Assembly: GCF_018199995.1 (NCBI RefSeq)
Contig: NZ_CP073578.1
Span: 248,001-312,000, forward strand
DNA from: Photobacterium sp. GJ3
GTDB lineage: Bacteria > Pseudomonadota > Gammaproteobacteria > Enterobacterales > Vibrionaceae
DNA length: 64,000 nucleotides
Reading direction: 5' to 3'
Shown here: one piece after another, positions 56,204 through 64,000 of the stretch
Position numbering within the stretch: the first letter of the stretch is position 1
How the letters are laid out: the number at the start of each line of letters is the position of its first letter
Program-made: the position numbers and the translations under genes
The notes under the pieces: model-generated
The model's input: the letters and a program-made list of their open reading frames with translations, nothing else
Databases searched by the model: none
Told to the model about the DNA's origin: nothing

Positions 56204-57961
56204 TTAGTCGGGACGATTGAACAGCAATAGCTGGAGTTCCCGCTTTTCTTCGACTGATAAGCCGACAGTGTTCGATTTAGCCTGCAACTTCTCAATTTGT
56301 TGTGTGACGCATTGATCGATAACTTTATCCATCGCGTCTAGAAATACAGTGTGTAAACTATCTTCGTCATTGCCGAGAGGCATGTCCCAGGTGGCAAGCC
56401 GGGCCATCAGAGCGCCTTGTTCTGTCTCTCGCCAATCTTCAAGCAACTGTCCGGTAGTGATATTGGGACGAAGTCGACATTTATCAACTATTGTCAGTAA
56501 TAATTTTAATCCGGCCAGTTCTATGCCGGCAAAATCGGCCGTGTTCAGTTCCATCCCGTCGGCAAACCCCGGATTTTGCAGCAGCAGCGCAATGGCCACC
56601 CGCATAGGCGTTCGCTTGATGGTCGGCTGCGACACACGCACCGGTTTGTTGTCGCCATGTTCGCTGATCAGCTGTCTGAGTTGCTCCTCATCAGGTAGAC
56701 CCAGCTTTTGCCCTAAAACTTTCCGTAAGTATAGTCGCAGCGTTCCGCCCGGTACTTTGTCAATCAGGGGAACCGCCAGCGTACTGAGCTTGGCTTTGCC
56801 TTCCCGGCTGCTGGTATCCACCTGTTGCATCAGGGTCGAGAACAGAAAATCAGAGAGCGTCATGGCGTCGCTGATTTGCTGCTCGAAAGCTTCCTTTCCG
56901 AATTGACGGACATAACTATCCGGATCTTCGCCGTCGGGCAGGAACATAAATTTCAGTTGGCGGCCATCATTCAGATAGGGCAGTGCCTGTTCCATCGCCC
57001 GCCAGGCTGCGTCCCGTCCGGCCCGGTCGCCGTCATAACAGCACACCACGGTGCCGGTCTGCCGGAACAGATGCTGAATATGATCGCCTGTCGTCGAGGT
57101 TCCCAGGGATGCCACCGCATAGTCGACGCCATATTGCGCCAGGGCGACAACGTCCATATAGCCTTCGACGACTAAGACGCGCTCAGGTTCCCGATAGGTC
57201 TGCATCACCTGATACAAGCCATACAACTCACGCCCCTTATGGAAAATCGGGGTTTCCGGTGAGTTGAGATATTTCGGGGTTCCGTCGCCCAGTACCCGTC
57301 CGCCGAATGCGATCACCCGGCCGCGACGATCATGGATCGGGAACATGATCCGACCCCGGAAGCGGTCATAGCGCCGGCCCTGATCGTTTTCGATCAGCAT
57401 GCCAGCACTGACCAGATCCTGCTGCGCCTGCTCGGTTCTGCCGAAGCGGTTGCGGACCTGATCCCATTGATCCGGCACATAACCAATGCCGAATTGTTTG
57501 ACGATCTCACCTGACAAGCCGCGCCCTTTTAAATACTCAATGGCAACCTGAGCGTCTTGCTGACGTAACAGGGACTGATAGTATTGGGCGACCTGACCCA
57601 TCAGGTCATAAAGACTTTGTTTTTCCTGTCGCTTGGCTGCACTCTGGCCGCTCCCACCTTGTTCACGAGGTACTTCCAGACCGAGCTGTGAGGCCAGATC
57701 TTCAACCGCTTCAACAAATTCGAGACGGTCAAACTCCATGACAAAGTCGAGGACATTGCCTTTGGCGCCGCAACCGAAGCAATAATAGAATTGCTTTTCG
57801 GGGCTGACAGAAAAAGAAGGGGTTTTCTCATTGTGGAAAGGGCAGCAGGCACCATAGTTTTTGCCTTGCTTCTTGAGCTTCACCCGCGCATCAATCACAT
57901 CAACGATGTCATGTCGTGAGATGAGGTCATCGATGAATGAACGAGGGATCTTTCCTGCCAT
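56204..57961 (-). CDS. dnaG: DNA primase
   Basis: This 585-residue primase makes RNA primers for replication. The zinc-binding domain is at residues 39-66 (CCPFHNEKTPSFSVSPEKQF, YYCFGCGAKG). The TOPRIM core has VLVVEGYMDVVALAQYGVDY and CCYDGDRAGRDA. A C-terminal helicase-binding domain completes it. All catalytic motifs are intact. It sits in the macromolecular-synthesis operon between yqeY and rpoD. Confidence 0.97.
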   Translation of the reverse strand: MAGKIPRSFIDDLISRHDIVDVIDARVKLKKQGKNYGACCPFHNEKTPSFSVSPEKQFYYCFGCGAKGNVLDFVMEFDRLEFVEAVEDLASQLGLEVPREQGGSGQSAAKRQEKQSLYDLMGQVAQYYQSLLRQQDAQVAIEYLKGRGLSGEIVKQFGIGYVPDQWDQVRNRFGRTEQAQQDLVSAGMLIENDQGRRYDRFRGRIMFPIHDRRGRVIAFGGRVLGDGTPKYLNSPETPIFHKGRELYGLYQVMQTYREPERVLVVEGYMDVVALAQYGVDYAVASLGTSTTGDHIQHLFRQTGTVVCCYDGDRAGRDAAWRAMEQALPYLNDGRQLKFMFLPDGEDPDSYVRQFGKEAFEQQISDAMTLSDFLFSTLMQQVDTSSREGKAKLSTLAVPLIDKVPGGTLRLYLRKVLGQKLGLPDEEQLRQLISEHGDNKPVRVSQPTIKRTPMRVAIALLLQNPGFADGMELNTADFAGIELAGLKLLLTIVDKCRLRPNITTGQLLEDWRETEQGALMARLATWDMPLGNDEDSLHTVFLDAMDKVIDQCVTQQIEKLQAKSNTVGLSVEEKRELQLLLFNRPD

Positions 57962-58003
57962 ACAATGAGCATTACCTGAAATTTGATCGGGAGAAATACA
58001 AAC

Positions 58004-58036
58004 AAGCCGCGCATTCCCGGTAGGATAGCACGGCTT
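58004..58036 (-). terminator. possible attenuator between yqeY and dnaG
   Basis: AAGCCGCGC / GCACGGCTT pairs with one mismatch around a 15-base loop; on the minus strand GTTTGTATTTCT follows. The position fits the partial terminator known upstream of dnaG in the E. coli operon, which lowers primase expression. Confidence 0.5.
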
Positions 58037-58056
58037 GCTGTAGAGCTGGGGCAGTT

Positions 58057-58500
58057 TTAGCCGAGTTTGGCTTTCACCAGTTGGCTAACTTTTCCCATAT
58101 CGGCGCGGCCCTGCAGCTGTGGTTTGAGCACAGCCATCAGTTTACCCATGTCTTGCATGCTGCTGGCACCAGTGCTGGTAATCGCTGCGTCCAGCAGAGC
58201 GGCAACTTCGTCGTCGCTCAGAGGCTGAGGCATGAATTCTTCCAGCACGGTAATTTCAGCAAGCTCAACATCGGCCAGATCCTGACGACCTGCAGCTTCA
58301 TACTGAGCTACAGAATCACGACGCTGTTTCACCATTTTCGTTAGTACTGCCACGATGTCGTCGTCGGTCAGAGTGATCTTCTCGTCGACTTCACGTTGTT
58401 TGATGGCAGCCAGAACCAGACGGATAGCACCCAGACGGGCTTTATCCTTCGCCTTCATAGCGGTTTTCTGTTCGTTCTTAATACTTTCGATTAGGGCCAT
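58057..58500 (-). CDS. GatB/YqeY domain protein
   Basis: This 147-residue helical protein of the YqeY family is related to the tail domain of GatB amidotransferase. Typical segments are LIESIKNEQKTAMKAKDKAR, LGAIRLVLAAIKQREVDEKI and TGASSMQDMGKLMAVLKPQL. Its function is uncertain; tRNA binding is assumed from homology. In Vibrionaceae it commonly lies between rpsU and dnaG, as here. Confidence 0.92.
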   Translation of the reverse strand: MALIESIKNEQKTAMKAKDKARLGAIRLVLAAIKQREVDEKITLTDDDIVAVLTKMVKQRRDSVAQYEAAGRQDLADVELAEITVLEEFMPQPLSDDEVAALLDAAITSTGASSMQDMGKLMAVLKPQLQGRADMGKVSQLVKAKLG

Positions 58501-58524
58501 GACGCTGTCCTTGTTCTCTGTAAA

Positions 58525-58740
58525 TTAGTACAGACGAACGCGACGTGCGTTTTCGCGAGCCAATTTTTTCAGGTGACGCTTAACTGCCGCTGCTTTAGCG
58601 CGCTTACGTACAGTTGTTGGCTTTTCGAAGTGCTCACGACGGCGAACTTCAGAAAGGATACCTGCTTTCTCGCAAGAGCGCTTAAAACGACGTAGAGCTA
58701 CGTCGAACGGTTCGTTTTCACGTACTTTGACTACTGGCAT
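58525..58740 (-). CDS. rpsU: 30S ribosomal protein S21
   Basis: This 71-residue basic ribosomal protein is needed for initiation. [20 protein letters not shown], then [20 protein letters not shown], is nearly identical to E. coli S21. It heads the rpsU-yqeY-dnaG-rpoD operon and is divergent from tsaD. The operon promoter must lie in the 228-base region 58741-58968. Confidence 0.98.
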   Translation of the reverse strand: MPVVKVRENEPFDVALRRFKRSCEKAGILSEVRRREHFEKPTTVRKRAKAAAVKRHLKKLARENARRVRLY

Positions 58741-58968
58741 GTAATACTCACCTCAGAGTGATTCGGTTAACGCTGATGATCAAAATTATCAGCTGATTAA
58801 AAATGGTGCGAAATTCTAATCTGATCCGGGGCCGTTTGTAAAGTATTCTGCATGTCAGAACTGGTGAAATTCTGTCAACAGCGGTAACATGCCCGTCCGA
58901 CGTTCCGCACCGGCTAACGGCATCGGTGCTGCACCGAGTGTTAGTCCGTATTAAGTATAGAGGTTGAT

Positions 58969-59988
58969 ATGCGTATCCTGGGCATCGAAACGTCCTGTGA
59001 TGAAACAGGCGTAGCGATTTACGATGACGAAAAAGGCCTGCTGGCTCATGAGTTGTACAGCCAAGTGAAATTGCACGCCGATTATGGCGGTGTCGTGCCA
59101 GAGCTGGCCTCACGGGACCATGTCAAAAAAACTATTCCGTTGATTAAGCAGGCACTGGCTGATGCCGGATTAACCCCGGCGGATCTGGACGGTGTAGCCT
59201 ACACAGCCGGTCCGGGACTGGTGGGCGCACTGCTGGTTGGCGCGACCATTGGCCGCAGCCTGGCTTATGCCTGGAACCTGCCTGCAGTGGCAGTACACCA
59301 TATGGAAGGCCACTTGCTGGCTCCGATGCTGGAAGATAATCCACCTGAATTTCCGTTTGTGGCATTGCTGGTTTCCGGTGGTCACACCATGATGGTGGAA
59401 GTGAAGGGCATTGGTGAATACCGCATTTTGGGCGAATCGATTGATGATGCGGCCGGTGAAGCCTTTGATAAAACCGCCAAACTGATGGGGCTGGATTATC
59501 CGGGCGGGCCTTTGTTATCAAAACTGGCCGACCAGGGCACAGCAGGGCGCTTTACGTTCCCGCGTCCGATGACAGACCGTCCGGGGATGGATTTCAGCTT
59601 CTCCGGTCTGAAGACCTTTGCTGCGAATACGATTCGTGCGAACGGTGATGATGACCAGACCCGTGCTGACATTGCTTATGCGTTTCAGGAAGCCGTGGTC
59701 GATACGCTGGCGATTAAATGTAAGCGTGCGCTAAAAGAAACCGGTTTTAAACGCCTGGTGATTGCTGGCGGTGTGAGTGCGAACAAGCACCTGCGCGCCG
59801 AACTGGAAGTCATGATGGAAAAACTGGGTGGCGAAGTCTTTTATCCGCGCACTGAGTTCTGTACCGATAATGGTGCGATGATTGCGTATGCGGGTATGCA
59901 GCGTCTGAAAAATCAGGAAATCATGGATCTGGGCGTGAAAGCCCACCCGCGCTGGCCGATTGATACCCTGAAACCGCTCCGCGGCTAA
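58969..59988 (+). CDS. tsaD: tRNA N6-threonylcarbamoyladenosine transferase
   Basis: This 339-residue ASKHA-fold protein, with TsaB and TsaE, transfers threonylcarbamoyl to A37 of ANN-reading tRNAs. The iron-binding [12 protein letters not shown] motif, the ATP motif [17 protein letters not shown] at the start, [11 protein letters not shown] and the late [13 protein letters not shown] are present. AGAGG precedes the ATG. It is divergent from rpsU, the classical gcp-rpsU pairing. Confidence 0.97.
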   Translation: MRILGIETSCDETGVAIYDDEKGLLAHELYSQVKLHADYGGVVPELASRDHVKKTIPLIKQALADAGLTPADLDGVAYTAGPGLVGALLVGATIGRSLAYAWNLPAVAVHHMEGHLLAPMLEDNPPEFPFVALLVSGGHTMMVEVKGIGEYRILGESIDDAAGEAFDKTAKLMGLDYPGGPLLSKLADQGTAGRFTFPRPMTDRPGMDFSFSGLKTFAANTIRANGDDDQTRADIAYAFQEAVVDTLAIKCKRALKETGFKRLVIAGGVSANKHLRAELEVMMEKLGGEVFYPRTEFCTDNGAMIAYAGMQRLKNQEIMDLGVKAHPRWPIDTLKPLRG

Positions 59989-59998
59989 CCCCTTGCCG

Positions 59999-60045
59999 AG
60001 CTCAGTGCTCTGTCTGAATCCGGGATTCGGGCTGAACGCTGAGCT
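59999..60045. terminator. hairpin between tsaD and plsY
   Basis: AGCTCAG and CTGAGCT enclose an inner GAATCC/GGATTC stem between the convergent genes tsaD and plsY. T-runs are short, and termination is inferred from position. Confidence 0.5.
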
Positions 60046-60644
60046 TATTTCGGCAGAAATTTATGCCAGATTTTATATTCTTTGCCGTCGAGTAACCGGC
60101 GTACATTCTCGTGATGTCGCAGGATAATCAGGCAGGAGAGCATCGCCACCGGCATGGTGTACTGTGGTTTGACCCACCAGGTAAACATCGGAGCCAGCAG
60201 TGCTGTGATCATCGAAGCCAGCGAAGAATAGCCACAGACGAGCGCCACGATCACCCAGGTCCCAATCAACATTCCGCTTAAATCCCAGCCTATCGGCGCG
60301 AGTGCGCCCAAGGCAGTCGCCACGCCTTTCCCGCCCCGAAAATGAAAGAAAATCGGGTAGATATGTCCCAGACAGGCGGCGATCCCGATGATCCCCAGTA
60401 AGAACGGATTGATTCCAAGAAAGTAACTGATCCAGACCGGCAACATGCCTTTCAGAATATCGCAGACCAGCACCATAGCAGCGGCGCCCCGGCCACCGAT
60501 ACGCAGCACGTTGGTGGCTCCGGGATTTCCTGAGCCGCTGTCACGGGGATCCGGTAATCGGAACAGGCGGCAGATCAAGACAGCACTGGAGATCGATCCC
60601 AGCAGATAGGCAGCAATAATGATCAGCAGCACCAGCGGTGTCAT
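60045..60644 (-). CDS. plsY: acyl-phosphate:glycerol-3-phosphate acyltransferase
   Basis: This 199-residue inner-membrane enzyme of phospholipid synthesis uses acyl-phosphate to acylate glycerol 3-phosphate. The three PlsY motifs are visible: [27 protein letters not shown] and a C-terminal [18 protein letters not shown]. Five helices are predicted. It is divergent from folB, as is common in this family of bacteria. Confidence 0.96.
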   Translation of the reverse strand: MTPLVLLIIIAAYLLGSISSAVLICRLFRLPDPRDSGSGNPGATNVLRIGGRGAAAMVLVCDILKGMLPVWISYFLGINPFLLGIIGIAACLGHIYPIFFHFRGGKGVATALGALAPIGWDLSGMLIGTWVIVALVCGYSSLASMITALLAPMFTWWVKPQYTMPVAMLSCLIILRHHENVRRLLDGKEYKIWHKFLPK

Positions 60645-60696
60645 AGCGGCTCCTGTGGATCCGTGACGGCGTCGTCATCCGGATCAATTCGGTGTT

Positions 60697-60710
60697 CGTG
60701 ACGTGTCACG
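60697..60710. promoter_or_regulatory. short palindrome in the plsY-folB divergent region
   Basis: CGTGAC-GT-GTCACG is a perfect palindrome 53 bases upstream of the plsY start. TATAGT at 60740-60745 with TGACAT 18 bases before it could be the folB promoter. No regulator can be named. Confidence 0.35.
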
Positions 60711-60881
60711 TCTGATGACATTCTTGAGAACAGCTGTGGTATAGTGCATCAGCTTTCAGCGGCCTGGCGTGTTTTAAACGCCGGGCAGCGCTTATGTCAT
60801 GAAAAGTGACAACAATGTCCCGATAATACGCACTTTTGCTCACATTGGGTATCCGACCTCTCAACAAATTAGCGATGGAAC

Positions 60882-61238
60882 ATGGATTCAGTATTTATCG
60901 AACATCTGGACGTCATTGCCTCGATTGGCGTGTACGACTGGGAACAGGAAATTAAGCAGAAGCTGGTGTTGGATCTGGAAATGGCTCACAACAACCAGCC
61001 CGCCGCGCTGGCTGACGATGTAAATCTGGCACTGGACTATGCGGCGGTCAGCCAAACCGTAACCGACTTTGTCGAACAGGGACGCTTTTTATTGGTTGAG
61101 CGCGTGGCAGAAGAAGTCGCCAGCCTGATCATGAACCGATTCAATGTGCCTTGGATTCAGGTGAAAGTGACCAAGCCGGGCGCTGTACCAAATGCGCGTG
61201 GTGTGGGTGTGGTGATTCAACGGGGACAGCGTGACTGA
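60882..61238 (+). CDS. folB: dihydroneopterin aldolase
   Basis: This 118-residue enzyme cleaves 7,8-dihydroneopterin to 6-hydroxymethyl-dihydropterin and glycolaldehyde in folate synthesis. MDSVFIEHLDVIASIGVYDW EQ at the N-terminus holds the catalytic Glu region. ALDYAAVSQTVTDFVEQGRF and VTKPGAVPNARGVGVVIQRG complete the family pattern. It overlaps the next gene, folK, by eight bases, so the two successive folate enzymes are coupled. Confidence 0.96.
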   Translation: MDSVFIEHLDVIASIGVYDWEQEIKQKLVLDLEMAHNNQPAALADDVNLALDYAAVSQTVTDFVEQGRFLLVERVAEEVASLIMNRFNVPWIQVKVTKPGAVPNARGVGVVIQRGQRD

Positions 61239-61713
61239 GGTTTATATCAGCATCGGCAGTAATCTTGACCGTGAGTACTCGGTACGCGCGGCCGTTGCTG
61301 AGCTGAAACGCCTGGGGGCTGAATTTCGGTTATCGCAGATCTTCGAAGCGGAGCCGGTGGGTTTCGACGGGCCGAGCTTTTTGAATTGTGTTGCAGCATT
61401 TAAGACCAAACTGTCGCCGGATGCATTGCAGGCACAACTGAAAACACTGGAACGCAAGTATGGCCGTTTACCGGACGCCCCTAAAAATCAGAGCCGGACG
61501 CTGGATTTGGATCTGTTGCTGTATGGCGATCTGATCCGAACGGATACGCCTGTGCTTCCCCGTGATGATATTTATAAGTTTGCATTTGTCTTGCAGCCGC
61601 TGATGGAGCTCTGTCCTGAACAGGTGATTCCCGGCGATGGCAGAACCGTGGCAGAGATCTGGCGGGAATTTGATCACCCGCAGGTGCTTCGGCCGGTTGT
61701 CATCAAGTTTTGA
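61231..61713 (+). CDS. folK: 2-amino-4-hydroxy-6-hydroxymethyldihydropteridine pyrophosphokinase
   Basis: The 160-residue HPPK enzyme adds pyrophosphate to the FolB product. YISIGSNLDREYSVRAAVAE at the start, FEAEPVGFDGPSFLNCVAAF and the signature RTLDLDLLLYGDL are all present. It starts with GTG inside the end of folB. Confidence 0.96.
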   Translation: MTEVYISIGSNLDREYSVRAAVAELKRLGAEFRLSQIFEAEPVGFDGPSFLNCVAAFKTKLSPDALQAQLKTLERKYGRLPDAPKNQSRTLDLDLLLYGDLIRTDTPVLPRDDIYKFAFVLQPLMELCPEQVIPGDGRTVAEIWREFDHPQVLRPVVIKF

Positions 61714-61816
61714 CCCGGAATTGTCTTTGCTGCCGGAACTGACTGCGTCAGCTGCGGTCAATCCGTTGACGATCAAACACCAAAGGTCACAGACCTGAAG
61801 AAAAGAAAGGAAAACA

Positions 61817-62623
61817 ATGAGTCATTTTGAAGCGTTCATGTTGGCATTGATCCAAGGCTTAACGGAGTTTTTACCGATCTCCAGTTCGGCACATTTGATC
61901 CTGCCGTCTCAGGTTCTCGGCTGGGCGGATCAGGGTATGGCGTTTGATGTTGCGGTCCATGTGGGGACGTTGGCGGCCGTCGTGCTGTATTTTCGTAAAG
62001 AAGTCGTCGCCTTGCTGGTGGCCTGGGGCCGTTCGCTGATTACCGGTAAATGTTGCCGGGAAGCCTCACTGGCCTGGATGATTGTACTGGCAACGATTCC
62101 GGCCTGTGTGTTCGGCTTTTTCATGGCCGACATTATTGAGCATTACCTGCGTTCAGCCTGGGTGATTGCGATCACGACGATCGTTTTTGGTCTGCTGTTG
62201 TGGTGGGTGGATCGCCGGGCACCGCAGAATATGGATGAATACGCAGCTGATCCGAAACGTTCCCTGTATATCGGTCTGGCGCAGGCTGCAGCCATGATTC
62301 CGGGCACTTCCCGCTCTGGGGCCACCATGACGGCGGCACTGTATCTGGGCTTCACCCGTGAAGCGGCAGCCAGGTTTTCGTTCCTGATGTCGATTCCAAT
62401 TATCGTGCTGGCGGGGACCTATCTGGGCACCAAGCTGGTGGAAAGCCCGGCACCGATTGATCTTGGCGGTCTGGGCATCGGTGTGGCGGCCTCTTTTGTC
62501 AGTGCCTATGCCTGTATTCACGTCTTCCTGAAGCTGGTGACCCGGCTGGGTATGCTGCCGTTTGTCATTTACCGGCTGTTACTGGGCTTTGGTCTGATGG
62601 CTTTCCTGCTGAGCCAGCAGTGA
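61817..62623 (+). CDS. uppP: undecaprenyl-diphosphatase
   Basis: This 268-residue membrane enzyme recycles undecaprenyl pyrophosphate to the monophosphate carrier for peptidoglycan and other envelope glycans. The two BacA/UppP motifs are intact: [19 protein letters not shown] near residue 14 and [19 protein letters not shown] near 160. About eight helices. AGAAAGGAAAAC precedes the ATG. A strong terminator follows. Confidence 0.97.
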   Translation: MSHFEAFMLALIQGLTEFLPISSSAHLILPSQVLGWADQGMAFDVAVHVGTLAAVVLYFRKEVVALLVAWGRSLITGKCCREASLAWMIVLATIPACVFGFFMADIIEHYLRSAWVIAITTIVFGLLLWWVDRRAPQNMDEYAADPKRSLYIGLAQAAAMIPGTSRSGATMTAALYLGFTREAAARFSFLMSIPIIVLAGTYLGTKLVESPAPIDLGGLGIGVAASFVSAYACIHVFLKLVTRLGMLPFVIYRLLLGFGLMAFLLSQQ

Positions 62624-62646
62624 ATCTGATTTGACCCTTTGAGATG

Positions 62647-62672
62647 AAAGCCGGACATGTGCCGGCTTTTTT
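62647..62672 (+). terminator. uppP terminator
   Basis: AAAGCCGG / CCGGCTTT, with six T residues at the end, 24 bases after the uppP stop. Confidence 0.92.
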
Positions 62673-62737
62673 GTACGCGGAGATCAGGATTGGTTCATGC
62701 CATCATGAGCTGGCAAACATTCAGCAGGGGAGTCTAT

Positions 62738-63958
62738 CTAGTGTCCCAAAACGTGTGCGGCAGCCTCGGTGCGGCGTATGGCCAGTTGTTCCTTGATGGC
62801 TGCGCCCTGATATCCGGCCTCGACAATGGGCTGGACTGCCACGGCCTGAGCCGCTGCAAAGACAGCCAGCAGCACATCTGCCTGCGGGTATGGATCGTTT
62901 TCAAAGCCTGTCCGGCCCCGGACATCTGCCCGACAGCACAGGGCCAGCTGTGTCACTCGTTCTGGTTTTCGCCAGGCATCGATCTGGTCGAAGATTTTGA
63001 TGAACGTGGCCGGACGCAGCTCATCGGCTTTGTGGATCTTGGTGTGCTGGGCGCAGACCATTAAGGCGGCATCCCGGTAATGATTGGGGATCCGCAGCCG
63101 CTGGCACAGATTGCGAATCACATCCAGCCCCAGCTGGCAATGCAGTTTATGACTGGGCAGTTCCTCGACCGGTGACAAGGCTTTGCCGAGATCGTGGACT
63201 TGGGCACAAAAACGAATCACCGGATCCGTGCTGAGCAAAGACGCCTGATAAGCAACCATCAGGGTGTGCACGCCGGTATCGATTTCCGGATGCCATTTGG
63301 CTGGTTGCGGGACGCCAAACAGGGCATCAATTTCTGGCATCACCACGGCCAGCGCACCACACTGGCGCAGAACCGTCAGGAAGATATCGGGCCGGGCGGT
63401 GTTCAGGGCACGCTCCCATTCCTGCCAGACACGCTCCGGGGTCAGGGCTTCCAGCTCACCCTCGGCAACCATTTCCTGCATCAGCGACAGGGTTTCCGGT
63501 GCGACCGTAAACCCCTGCGGTGCAAAGCGGGCCGCAAATCGTGCCACACGCAAGACTCGTAAAGGATCCTCAACGAATGCCGGGGAGACATGACGTAATT
63601 GACGCTTTTCCAGATCGCGCTGGCCGTGATAGGGGTCGATCAGCGTTCCGTCGTCTGCTTCAGCGATGGCGTTGATGGTTAAATCCCGGCGCATCAGATC
63701 CTGCTCTAGGGTGACTTCCGGCGCCGCATAGCATTCAAAACCTGTGTAGCCTTTGCCAGCTTTCCGCTCCGTGCGGGCTAAGGCGTATTCTTCTTTGGAT
63801 TTCGGATGCAGAAAAACGGGAAAATCACTGCCGACCTGGCTGAATCCCTGTTCCAGCATCTGCTGTGGTGTGGCGCCGACGACCACCCAGTCTTTATCTT
63901 TGACGGGCAGATTTAACAGCTTGTCCCGCACAGCGCCGCCCACAAGATATATTTCCAC
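62738..63958 (-). CDS. cca: multifunctional CCA-adding enzyme
   Basis: This 406-residue tRNA nucleotidyltransferase builds or repairs the 3' CCA. The head has [14 protein letters not shown] with the following DKDWVVVGA. The DLTINAIA motif lies in [22 protein letters not shown]-terminal HD domain ([15 protein letters not shown]) marks the phosphatase/phosphodiesterase-bearing type usual in gammaproteobacteria. The whole gene lies inside the window, with its ATG at 63958. It is convergent to uppP. Confidence 0.96.
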   Translation of the reverse strand: MEIYLVGGAVRDKLLNLPVKDKDWVVVGATPQQMLEQGFSQVGSDFPVFLHPKSKEEYALARTERKAGKGYTGFECYAAPEVTLEQDLMRRDLTINAIAEADDGTLIDPYHGQRDLEKRQLRHVSPAFVEDPLRVLRVARFAARFAPQGFTVAPETLSLMQEMVAEGELEALTPERVWQEWERALNTARPDIFLTVLRQCGALAVVMPEIDALFGVPQPAKWHPEIDTGVHTLMVAYQASLLSTDPVIRFCAQVHDLGKALSPVEELPSHKLHCQLGLDVIRNLCQRLRIPNHYRDAALMVCAQHTKIHKADELRPATFIKIFDQIDAWRKPERVTQLALCCRADVRGRTGFENDPYPQADVLLAVFAAAQAVAVQPIVEAGYQGAAIKEQLAIRRTEAAAHVLGH

Positions 63959-64000
63959 GATTCTCTCCTCGTCTTTGTCAGTCTTGCGTCCGAAGGGTAT

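Noticed and set aside
1..64000. CRISPR arrays, rRNA genes, intact insertion sequences, prophage
   Set aside because: No regularly spaced repeats, rRNA sequence, transposase or phage structural gene was recognised anywhere in the window.

Overview
The window looks like chromosomal DNA of a marine gammaproteobacterium of the family Vibrionaceae. The left block (PAP2 phosphatase, MJ1255-type glycosyltransferase, leuO, long-chain acyl-CoA ligase, ilvI, ilvH) keeps a gene order I recall from Vibrio cholerae. The right block (tRNA-Ile2, rpoD, dnaG, yqeY, rpsU, tsaD, plsY, folB, folK, uppP, cca) is the standard macromolecular-synthesis neighbourhood of these bacteria. The 162-bp ATACCAATC...GATTGGTAT palindromes also fit Vibrionaceae. 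A Photobacterium-like genus is my guess and has not been tested.

Layout. 1-8.4 kb: envelope lipid/glycan genes, LeuO, acyl-CoA ligase and acetolactate synthase III. 8.4-9.9 kb: pyruvate kinase. 10.5-20.2 kb: an iron/heme locus with a perfect Fur box, FecI/FecR, a TonB-dependent transducer, a secreted hemophilin-like protein, its Slam (type XI) exporter, and ExbB-ExbD-TonB. Three of these genes (receptor, Slam, tonB) each carry a single-base frameshift, so the locus is either decaying or mis-sequenced. 20.4-25.2 kb: a ToxR/CadC-type membrane regulator divergent from a DsbD/TlpA-like periplasmic thiol-redox operon, with a phased repeat array between them. 25.2-35.4 kb: accessory metabolism and membrane genes (MocR regulator with a NimA-like flavoprotein, BCCT transporter, SDR, Crp/Fnr regulator, porin, AI-2E family exporter, methyltransferase). 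35.7-38.8 kb: transketolase and transaldolase.

39.2-48.5 kb is a carbohydrate-catabolism island. It has a ribose-type ABC importer, an SDR dehydrogenase, a two-subunit DhaK/DhaL kinase, an RpiB-type isomerase and two paralogous SorC-family regulators. Together they suggest import of a small polyol, oxidation to a ketose, phosphorylation and isomerisation. Erythritol/threitol-type pathways are the closest known logic. 48.8-51.1 kb encodes an octaheme cytochrome with TPRs.

51.2-53.8 kb is an A+T-rich three-gene cassette (SMEK-like putative nuclease, four-helix membrane protein, unrecognised 304-residue protein) directly downstream of the tRNA-Ile2 3' end. It has the shape of a mobile or defence island and is my best candidate for an undescribed system. 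The other strong candidate is the FecIR-controlled type XI hemophore locus. No CRISPR array, rRNA gene or intact insertion sequence was seen.
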